DNA of 10,986 bases from Acidobacteriaceae bacterium (GTDB lineage Bacteria; Acidobacteriota; Terriglobia; Bryobacterales; Bryobacteraceae), in the NCBI GenBank assembly GCA_019246575.1, contig JAFAQG010000520.1, forward strand, positions 1-10,986, written 5' to 3'. Position numbers and translations under genes: made by a program. Position 1 is the stretch's first letter. Each line of letters opens with the position of its first letter. Positions 1-5,050 of the stretch are shown one piece after another. The notes below the pieces were generated by a model. The model was not told the DNA's origin and ran no database searches. It was given only the letters and a program-made list of their open reading frames with translations.

Positions 1-1
1 C

Positions 2-265
2 GTCACGATGCACGACGGCAGCATTCTGCGATTCAAGTCCGTTCCGGACGGATACGATCCAACCGATCGCCAGAAGGTCGTCGCGTATTTAATGCAGCAA
101 CAGAGTAAGAACGAAATCGTTACCGGGCTGCTATTTGTAGATGAGAGCGTTAACGATTTGCATGAAGCGAACCATACATCGGAGACTCCGTTGTATAGAT
201 TGCCTTACGAAAAGCTGTGTCCCGGGGTCGGCGAGCTGAGCCGTCTACAAGAGGAATTCCGATAA
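2..265 (+). CDS. korB: 2-oxoacid:ferredoxin oxidoreductase beta subunit, C-terminal part (5' end outside window)
   Basis: The frame is open from the left edge (Val-Thr then MHDGS) to a TAA at 263-265, so this is the end of a longer gene; the ATG at 8 is probably internal. The 87 visible residues resemble the C-terminal tail of KorB-type beta subunits, which bind thiamine diphosphate and oxidise 2-oxoglutarate or related 2-oxoacids with ferredoxin as electron acceptor. Recognisable pieces are a HDGS segment, YDPTDR, the stretch VTGLLFVDES followed by a DLHE segment, and a C-terminal LCPG. The catalytic and cofactor-binding part lies outside the window, so the substrate cannot be judged. The alpha subunit gene is expected just upstream. 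Identification rests on remembered family similarity of the tail only. Confidence 0.82.
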   Translation, partial: VTMHDGSILRFKSVPDGYDPTDRQKVVAYLMQQQSKNEIVTGLLFVDESVNDLHEANHTSETPLYRLPYEKLCPGVGELSRLQEEFR

Positions 266-324
266 ACAGCCTGAAAGTAGCGCGGAGCTGGCCGATTGGA
301 TGCTGACGTGCTCAATATTCAGCG

Positions 325-558
325 ATGTTGGACGCTCAGGTCTCTTTGAACATTACCGATTCTTCGACGCACCCGCTTGAAACGCTGGTTGTCGGACAGC
401 TACGGGAGCTTATTGTCATGGAAAGGAACATTCAGAGGCAACTCTCGATAGTTCGAGAGTCGGAGAAGGGTTCGCAGCGAAGTGCCCGGCTGCACGCTCA
501 GGTTTCGAACCTGCGCGGGCGAGCGGACCGGCTGTACCGGATGATGAACGCCCTTTAA
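325..558 (+). CDS. small hypothetical helical protein, 77 aa
   Basis: I do not recognise this protein. It begins at an ATG 59 bp after the korB-like stop and ends at TAA 556-558. The start has no good ribosome binding site. From about residue 18 to the end it is rich in Leu, Arg, Glu and Gln, with a heptad-like spacing of hydrophobics that suggests one or two amphipathic helices or a short coiled coil. There is no signal peptide, membrane segment or Cys/His cluster. Codons look like those of the neighbouring real genes, which supports coding, but the short length and weak start leave doubt. It may be a downstream member of the korB transcript, or a chance ORF. Confidence 0.5.
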   Translation: MLDAQVSLNITDSSTHPLETLVVGQLRELIVMERNIQRQLSIVRESEKGSQRSARLHAQVSNLRGRADRLYRMMNAL

Positions 559-560
559 CC

Positions 561-580
561 GGACGGATAGCGTTCCGTTT
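561..580 (+). terminator. weak hairpin after the 77-aa ORF
   Basis: Directly after the stop at 558 there is a short inverted repeat, ACGGA...TCCGT, with a six-base loop, followed by only two or three T residues. It could attenuate + strand transcription but is too short and lacks a T tract, so the call is tentative. Confidence 0.2.
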
Positions 581-609
581 GAACAGACTGTAGCGCCGGG
601 CGCGGGTTA

Positions 610-621
610 CGTGTTAACACG
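610..621. repeat. 12-bp perfect palindrome CGTGTTAACACG
   Basis: CGTGTTAACACG is identical to its own reverse complement. It sits between the ends of two convergent transcription units, where no promoter is expected, so it may be chance or the tip of a transcript-end structure. The rest of 559-710 holds the weak hairpin just before it and the strong minus-strand terminator after it. Confidence 0.3.
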
Positions 622-655
622 AGTACGGGCCAGCGCGTCACAGCCGTGCTCAAGC

Positions 656-689
656 AAAAAGGGGCCCAGATCGAACCAGACCTGGGCCC
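656..689 (-). terminator. intrinsic (Rho-independent) terminator of the small secreted-protein operon
   Basis: On the minus strand an 8-bp perfect GC-rich stem (GGGCCCAG at 662-669 pairing with CTGGGCCC at 682-689, loop of 12) is followed at once by five T residues (A tract at 656-660 on the + strand). It lies about 22 bp after the stop of the last secreted-protein gene. This is the classic shape of a strong intrinsic terminator and defines the end of that transcript. On the + strand the same stem has no T tract. Confidence 0.85.
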
Positions 690-710
690 GCCGGCACGAA
701 GCGGTGTTGG

Positions 711-938
711 TTACTTCGCCGGCGAAGAACTTTGAGGCGCCGCGACGTTGCTCTGTGCTCCAGCCGCATCCTTCTGATTCTTCTTCATGTGTTTCTTGTG
801 GGATTTCGGCTTTGCAGCGCTCTGCGTCTGCGAAGCAGCTTGCGGCTGGTTCTGAGCGTTCTTCGCGGCCTTAGGCGCGGCCATGAGAAAAGGGACCGCA
901 GCCAAGGTCAGTACTGCCGATCTAAATACTTTGTTCAT
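711..938 (-). CDS. small secreted Ala/Gln/Lys-rich protein, 75 aa (paralogue B)
   Basis: Unrecognised small exported protein and close paralogue of the gene just upstream at 973-1191. The N-terminus is a signal peptide: short basic start (MNK), hydrophobic core to about residue 20, and probable cleavage near residues 20-25 in the segment FLMAAP. The mature part is low in complexity: Ala/Gln/Ser-rich, then a basic cluster KSHKKHMKKNQK at about residues 45-56, then an Ala/Ser/Pro tail. There is no Cys. The first 30 residues match paralogue A at 21 positions. The ATG has a GGAG 12 bases upstream (+ strand 951-954). It is the second gene of a two-gene operon and is followed by a strong intrinsic terminator. 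The function is unknown; a periplasmic or surface polycation is an inference only. Confidence 0.78.
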   Translation of the reverse strand: MNKVFRSAVLTLAAVPFLMAAPKAAKNAQNQPQAASQTQSAAKPKSHKKHMKKNQKDAAGAQSNVAAPQSSSPAK

Positions 939-972
939 TTTTTGTTATTTCTCCATCCAACCCGTTTAGTAC

Positions 973-1191
973 TTACTTGCTCTCGGTCGACGTCGAGGTA
1001 GTCGTGCTGCTCTCGGTCGTACTCTTGTTCTTTTTGTGGTGCTTCTTTTCTTTCGTCGCAGTCTTCTCGGTTGTTTGAGTCGTGTCTGTCGATTGTGTCG
1101 AGTTTTGCGCCTTCTTGGCGGCGTTCGGAGCAGCCATCAAGAAAGGAACAGCAACTACGGTCAGTAACGTTGATGTAAACAGCTTTTTCAT
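973..1191 (-). CDS. small secreted Thr/Ser/Lys-rich protein, 72 aa (paralogue A)
   Basis: Unrecognised small exported protein, first gene of the pair. It starts with a typical signal peptide (MKKLF, hydrophobic core of Leu, Val, Thr and Ala, then VPFLMAAP) with cleavage likely near residue 20-25. The mature chain is Thr/Ser/Gln-rich, has a strongly basic centre (KEKKHHKKNK, about residues 47-56) and ends in a Thr/Ser repeat-like tail. The ATG at 1189-1191 has an excellent Shine-Dalgarno, AAAGGAG, 10 bases upstream (+ strand 1202-1208), which supports a real and well translated gene. Paralogue B begins 34 bp after its stop. The signal peptide and basic cluster are kept between the two, while linker and tail differ, as expected after an old tandem duplication. 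The secreted, Lys/His-rich composition recalls acid-shock or cell-wall-associated peptides, but no homology is claimed. Confidence 0.8.
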   Translation of the reverse strand: MKKLFTSTLLTVVAVPFLMAAPNAAKKAQNSTQSTDTTQTTEKTATKEKKHHKKNKSTTESSTTTSTSTESK

Positions 1192-1201
1192 TTGTATTTA
1201 T

Positions 1202-1208
1202 CTCCTTT
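1202..1208 (-). promoter_or_regulatory. strong ribosome binding site of paralogue A
   Basis: On the minus strand AAAGGAG stands 10 bases before the ATG at 1191. It is the best Shine-Dalgarno I saw in the window; most other genes here have weak ones or none. It fixes the start of this small gene. Confidence 0.8.
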
Positions 1209-1292
1209 GTTGTGGCGACCGAAGGAGCCAGATCAGCAAACGGTCCGGCCAGTGTTCGTTTCTCGCCGGATTCTGCTGCTGCTCTTGCCGCT

Positions 1293-1307
1293 CACATCTC
1301 TAATGTG
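1293..1307. promoter_or_regulatory. inverted repeat CACAT-N5-ATGTG in the divergent intergenic region
   Basis: CACAT at 1293-1297 and ATGTG at 1303-1307 form a perfect 5-bp inverted repeat with a 5-base spacer. It lies about 100 bp upstream of both the secreted-protein gene and the kinase gene, where an operator could act. Such short repeats occur by chance and no protein can be assigned. I could not find convincing -35/-10 pairs in the 214-bp region. Confidence 0.3.
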
Positions 1308-1352
1308 CCTTGAATTGATCTCGCGCGCCATAGCTTTCGACGGCGAAACACG

Positions 1353-1370
1353 ATCCCGTATTTAGGGGAT
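1353..1370. promoter_or_regulatory. candidate operator ATCCC-N8-GGGAT upstream of the histidine kinase
   Basis: ATCCC at 1353-1357 and GGGAT at 1366-1370 form a perfect 5-bp inverted repeat; the full block, ATCCCGTATTTAGGGGAT, is an 18-bp imperfect palindrome with an AT-rich centre. It ends 35 bp before the GTG of the kinase gene. LuxR/NarL-type regulators bind dimeric sites of about this size, so autoregulation by the regulator encoded downstream is a reasonable guess. No experimental or comparative support is available here. Confidence 0.35.
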
Positions 1371-1405
1371 AGCGCTCATTCTGCATTAATGAAAAAATCG
1401 TCATC

Positions 1406-2527
1406 GTGGCAGCCGCCCCCGCCCCGATCACTCGCGCCCATCTGCACCGGTTTCTAACCATCGGGCTCGGCGTATCGGCGCTATTATTGCTATCCGCATT
1501 GCTGGTCGCATGGCGAACCGTTCACCAGATCGACCGCGACACGGAGCTGTTTGCGACGCGGCAATCGCTCGCTAAAGCAGCCATTGACAACATTCAGAAG
1601 GACCAGGCCGAACTCAATGCAAACTGGTTGCGACTGGCACGCAAAAGCGACGTCATTAAACGCGAAGAACTCATAACCCAGCTGGCGCAGGCGCGAGATC
1701 AGATGACTAGCGCTCTCCAGTCGGCCTACGAGCAAGCCGAGTTTCTGCGGCAAAGCATCTACCAGGAAGGCCACGGTCTGCTGCGCTGGACTGTGTGGCT
1801 ATTTGCCGCCTGTGTTGGTTTGTCGTTGCTCTGTGCTAGTTGGGCCGTACAGGCGTCCGCTGGAGTATTCCGGCGTCTCGAGCAGCAAGCGGCAGAATTG
1901 AGTCAGATGCAATACCAGTTCCTCGAGACGCAGGAGAACGTTGCGCGGCGTTTTTCGCACGAGCTGCATGACGAGCTCGGCCAGGCACTCACGGCCGTGA
2001 AAGCTAACCTTTCAGCCCTTCGGAGCACGCCCGCGGACGAGGCCCGCCTCGACGATTGCATGACGCTCGTCGACCGGGCTATAAAGGACGTTCGCGAGAT
2101 GTCGCAGCTTCTGCGACCGACAATACTCGACGATTTCGGCTTGGACGCCGCCTTGCGATCTTTGGCCGATAACTTTTCGCAACGGACCGGTATCTCGACA
2201 AAGTATACGAGCAACCTGCAGGGCCGCCGCTTACGAGATGAAACGGAAACGCATCTGTTTCGCATTGCTCAGGAGGCGCTGACGAACGTGGCCCGTCATT
2301 CGCAGGCAACATCGGTGTCGATAGAGCTCGAGCAGCACGGTGATGAGGTGAGCCTGTCCATTCGCGACAATGGACACGGGTTCGATGTCGCGGATAAGCG
2401 CGGTTCCCAGGGGCTAGGTCTCGCAGGCATGCAAACCAGAGCACGTGGTTGCGGCGGCACACTCCGTGTGAATTCAAGCTCCGGGAAAGGAGTCGAGATC
2501 GAAGTAGCATGTCCGATCGGGCGATAA
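1406..2527 (+). CDS. membrane-bound sensor histidine kinase, HisKA_3 (NarL/DegS-like) family
   Basis: A 373-aa kinase that should autophosphorylate on His and pass the phosphate to the regulator encoded next. Two membrane segments (about 15-36 and 126-148) flank a mostly helical extracytoplasmic region of some 90 residues with no recognised sensor domain. A short helical linker leads to the dimerisation box, with ELHDELGQ placing the phosphoacceptor at His188. The HATPase_c domain follows: N-box EALTNVARH (290-298), G1 motif DNGHGF (321-326) and G2 motif GLGLAGM (336-342). All key motifs are intact. The start is GTG 1406: an in-frame TAG at 1370-1372 closes the frame upstream and no ATG, GTG or TTG lies between. 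The ribosome binding site is poor. The 3' end overlaps the regulator gene by 19 bp, so translation is probably coupled. The signal is unknown. Confidence 0.93.
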   Translation: MAAAPAPITRAHLHRFLTIGLGVSALLLLSALLVAWRTVHQIDRDTELFATRQSLAKAAIDNIQKDQAELNANWLRLARKSDVIKREELITQLAQARDQMTSALQSAYEQAEFLRQSIYQEGHGLLRWTVWLFAACVGLSLLCASWAVQASAGVFRRLEQQAAELSQMQYQFLETQENVARRFSHELHDELGQALTAVKANLSALRSTPADEARLDDCMTLVDRAIKDVREMSQLLRPTILDDFGLDAALRSLADNFSQRTGISTKYTSNLQGRRLRDETETHLFRIAQEALTNVARHSQATSVSIELEQHGDEVSLSIRDNGHGFDVADKRGSQGLGLAGMQTRARGCGGTLRVNSSSGKGVEIEVACPIGR

Positions 2528-3150
2528 AGATCCTGCTAGCCGACGACCATACGATCGTCCGTCACGGGCTGAAGCTCATCCTGTCGGCTCACAGCGATCT
2601 CGAGGTGATCGGCGAAGCCGGAAACGGGCGCGATGCGGTCGAACTGGCGCAGAAATTGAAGCCCGATATCGTTGTCATGGATGTCGCCATGCCCGAGCTC
2701 AACGGCATCGAGGCGACACGCCGTATGGTGGCCGCGAATGCGCGCATCAAAGTTCTCGTGCTCAGCATGCACAAAGAAGCCGTGTATGTCCGCGAAATTC
2801 TGCGTGCCGGCGCGCGTGGCTACATATTGAAAGACGCCATCGACACTGAATTACTCAACGCCGTGCGCTCTGTCGCCAAAGGCGACGGATATATCAGCCC
2901 TGCGGTTTCAGGCGCATTACTGAATGATTATCGGAAGGACGTGACCGATCCGGTCGACCTGCTTTCGGGACGCGAGCGCGAAGTCCTACAGTTGATCGCA
3001 GAGGGCAAAACCAACAAAGAGATCGCGACTCGATTGAACCTCAGCGTCTACACCGTCGATTCTCATCGCGGAAAGATCATGGAGAAGCTCAACCTCCACA
3101 GCACGGGAGAATTGGTGCGGTTCGCGATCAAACACGGTCTCGCGGACTAA
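2509..3150 (+). CDS. NarL/LuxR-family DNA-binding response regulator
   Basis: A 213-aa regulator, full length for the family. The receiver domain (about 6-122) has the acidic pair Asp12-Asp13, phosphoacceptor Asp58 in VVMDVAMPELNG, switch Ser86 and conserved Lys108 in the YILKDA segment. The C-terminal GerE/LuxR helix-turn-helix runs from LSGREREVL (152-160) through the recognition-helix region LSVYTVDSHRGKI (178-190). It should bind DNA as a dimer when phosphorylated by the preceding kinase. I chose the ATG at 2509 (MSDRAIKILL) rather than an earlier in-frame start at 2449 because the receiver fold begins right after it and the longer version would add 20 non-family residues inside the kinase gene. 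The gene stops 7 bp before the end of a convergent gene, with no terminator visible between them. Confidence 0.94.
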   Translation: MSDRAIKILLADDHTIVRHGLKLILSAHSDLEVIGEAGNGRDAVELAQKLKPDIVVMDVAMPELNGIEATRRMVAANARIKVLVLSMHKEAVYVREILRAGARGYILKDAIDTELLNAVRSVAKGDGYISPAVSGALLNDYRKDVTDPVDLLSGREREVLQLIAEGKTNKEIATRLNLSVYTVDSHRGKIMEKLNLHSTGELVRFAIKHGLAD

Positions 3151-3157
3151 TCTCCCC

Positions 3158-4213
3158 TCATGCAATGTTCGCTCCCGGTACTTCGACGTACAGCGAATAG
3201 AGCGACTGGCTGGCGGCCATAAATAGCCGCGTACGTTTTGTGCCGCCGAAGCAGATGTTGGCGCAGATCTCGGGAAGCACGATTCGTCCGAGCCGTTGGC
3301 CTTCGGGCGAAAAACAATAAACGGCGTCGCCCTGCTCGCCGCCCCATCCGACTCCCGCCCAGATATTACCCGCTTTATCCGCCCGAATACCGTCGGCGAT
3401 GCCCGCGTATCCCTCCCAAGCCGTCGAAACAAACTGTCTGCTGTTACTCAGCTTCGTTTCGTCCACGACGTCATAAACGCGAATCTCCCTTCGCGCATTC
3501 GGATAATGCGTTACACCGGTATCGCAGATATAAAGTCTTTTGAAATCCGGAGAAAAGCACAGTCCGTTTGGCTTCGCCAACTCATCCGTCACTTTATCGA
3601 TGCGCCCGGATTTGGGATCGATGCGGTACACCGCTTCTTTCAACTCGAGCGGAAACGTGCCACCCTCGTATGTCGTTAATCCGCCGTAACCCGGATCGGT
3701 AAACCAGATAGCGCCATCCGGATGAACAACGATGTCGTTTGGTGCGTTCAGGCGCTTCTCATTGAAACGATCGGCGACCACCACAACAGCGCCTGTCTGC
3801 TCGTACCGCACAACACGACGCGCTTGATGCTCACACGAGAGTTGGCGGCCTTCCCAATCGAACGTGTTGCCGTTGCTGTAATTCGACGGCTTACGAAACT
3901 CAGCCACATGCCCGTCTTCTTCGAGCCAGCGCATCTGCCTATTATTCGGAATGTCGCTCCACACCAGGTAATTCCCAGCCCCGTTCCAGGCCGGGCCTTC
4001 CGCCCAACGAAATCCCGTGCACAGACGCTGGATGACGGCGCTGTTTACCCGGTATTTGCTGAATTGCTTATCGAGGGCGATGACATCGGGGTCGGGATAT
4101 CGGACCGGGTTTTCAGCCGACCATCTGCTGCCTGCTTGAGCTCTCAATTGCTCTGCGGTTGCGCCATACAGAGGGACGGCAACTCTAACGATTTCGCGAC
4201 GGCTCAGATCCAT
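3158..4213 (-). CDS. SMP-30/gluconolactonase/LRE-like beta-propeller protein with Tat-like leader
   Basis: A 351-aa protein of the SMP-30/gluconolactonase family, six-bladed propellers that use one divalent metal to hydrolyse lactones. Expected pocket residues are visible: Glu72 in RWAEGPAW, Asn159-Asp160 in the NAPNDIV segment, Asn216 in PNGLCFSPD and Asp274 in ADGIRAD, matching the metal and substrate positions known for human SMP-30. The N-terminus, SRREIVR followed by a short apolar stretch (VAVPLYGATA), resembles a twin-arginine leader, so a folded metalloprotein exported to the periplasm is likely. The hydrophobic part is short, so this is not certain. The start ATG lies 9 bp after the stop of the DUF72 gene, which indicates a two-gene operon. 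The substrate is unknown; sugar lactones are the usual guess. Confidence 0.88.
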   Translation of the reverse strand: MDLSRREIVRVAVPLYGATAEQLRAQAGSRWSAENPVRYPDPDVIALDKQFSKYRVNSAVIQRLCTGFRWAEGPAWNGAGNYLVWSDIPNNRQMRWLEEDGHVAEFRKPSNYSNGNTFDWEGRQLSCEHQARRVVRYEQTGAVVVVADRFNEKRLNAPNDIVVHPDGAIWFTDPGYGGLTTYEGGTFPLELKEAVYRIDPKSGRIDKVTDELAKPNGLCFSPDFKRLYICDTGVTHYPNARREIRVYDVVDETKLSNSRQFVSTAWEGYAGIADGIRADKAGNIWAGVGWGGEQGDAVYCFSPEGQRLGRIVLPEICANICFGGTKRTRLFMAASQSLYSLYVEVPGANIA

Positions 4214-4222
4214 GTCTCGCGA

Positions 4223-4960
4223 TTATATGCCGACCATTTCTTTCAGCCGCAGGGCATCGCCGGCCGCGTATCCCGAATCGTCGTTGTCGAAGTAAACGTA
4301 AACCGCCTTTAGCCGCTGCCGCCAGTTCGCGATACGGCGTGCCCATTCGCGCAATGCCCCGTCTTCGTAGCTTCCCTGATACTTGCCGCCGGGTCCATGT
4401 AGACGGATGTAAGCGAAATCGGCCGTGAGCTCGATCGGCGATTCATAACCGGCCAGGTGAAATGCACAATACGCAATGTTGTTGCGTGCGAGTGTCTCGT
4501 AAATCTCCTTCGTGTTCCACGTCTCGTTGCGAAATTCGAATGCATAGCGGTGGTACGAGGGAAGGCATTGAATAAAGGTCATGAGGCGGTCTGCGTCTAC
4601 AGTCCAATTCGGCGGAAGCTGAAACAGAATGGGACCAAGTTTCTCACCGAGAATCTCCAGGCAGCTGAAATAACGCTCGAGCCCCTGTTCCGCGTCCTTC
4701 AGCTTCTTCATGTGAGTAAGAAACCGGCTGCCCTTCGCAGCAAAGGAAAAATTCCCGGGTGTCGAATCGCGCCAGCAAACAAGCGCATTCGGCTTTGGCA
4801 GATGGTAAAAACTGTTATTCAGCTCGACCGTATCGAAGCGCTCACAATAGAAGGCGAGCATCTTCGACGCCGAAAAGCGAGGCGGGTAGAACTTGCCAAC
4901 CCAATGCTTGTAATGCCAGCCCGAAGTGCCGATGCGGATCTCGGTTGTGCTTGCGCCCAC
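4223..4960 (-). CDS. DUF72 domain protein (YecE-like)
   Basis: A 245-aa protein covering essentially the whole DUF72 family, a TIM-barrel-like fold of unknown biochemical role. Family signatures are present in order: GTSGW (11-15), FDTVELNNSFY (42-52), FQLPP (113-117), FEFRN (141-145), RLHG (186-189) and VYFDND (222-227). It has no signal peptide or membrane segment, so it should be cytoplasmic. The start is GTG 4960, directly before TTEIRIGTSGW, where the fold begins; no ATG is available upstream and there is no clear ribosome binding site. It is the first gene of a pair with the SMP-30-like gene 9 bp downstream, and it diverges from the exonuclease-like gene. I give no gene symbol because a specific function is not established. 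Confidence 0.92.
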   Translation of the reverse strand: MGASTTEIRIGTSGWHYKHWVGKFYPPRFSASKMLAFYCERFDTVELNNSFYHLPKPNALVCWRDSTPGNFSFAAKGSRFLTHMKKLKDAEQGLERYFSCLEILGEKLGPILFQLPPNWTVDADRLMTFIQCLPSYHRYAFEFRNETWNTKEIYETLARNNIAYCAFHLAGYESPIELTADFAYIRLHGPGGKYQGSYEDGALREWARRIANWRQRLKAVYVYFDNDDSGYAAGDALRLKEMVGI

Positions 4961-5020
4961 AGGATATAGACGCTACCGGGAAGTTGCGGGTCAGCAGTGC
5001 GGAAGGAAGAGGTAGTACGG

Positions 5021-5026
5021 TATACT
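5021..5026 (+). promoter_or_regulatory. possible -10 box TATACT before the YprB-like gene
   Basis: TATACT differs from the TATAAT consensus at one position and lies 24 bp before the chosen GTG at 5051, so a transcript would start roughly 15-20 bases ahead of the gene. No good -35 hexamer is found at the usual distance. The 90-bp divergent region has no other promoter-like element that I could support. Confidence 0.33.
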
Positions 5027-5050
5027 GAGGCAAATAAAAAGCGAAGTGCC

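Noticed and set aside
240..365. Open frame spanning the korB end and the start of the 77-aa ORF
   Set aside because: It reads as a plausible peptide but its only ATG (300) gives 26 residues, without a ribosome binding site or recognisable motif.
611..1303. Three + strand ORFs (611-874, 732-1001, 1082-1303) over the secreted-protein region
   Set aside because: They are antisense to the two paralogous secreted-protein genes, whose signal peptides, ribosome binding sites and mutual similarity show which strand codes. The + strand products have no family-like features.
2449..2508. Longer start for the response regulator
   Set aside because: The added 20 residues are a shadow of the kinase C-terminus; the receiver domain begins right after the ATG at 2509.
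3722..4312. 196-codon + strand ORF
   Set aside because: It is antisense to the SMP-30-like gene, which has conserved metal-site motifs; it is a shadow of a GC-rich gene.
4997..5050. Longer start (GTG 4997) for the YprB-like protein
   Set aside because: The extra residues contain a -10-like box at DNA level and do not look like the family N-terminus, though this start cannot be fully excluded.
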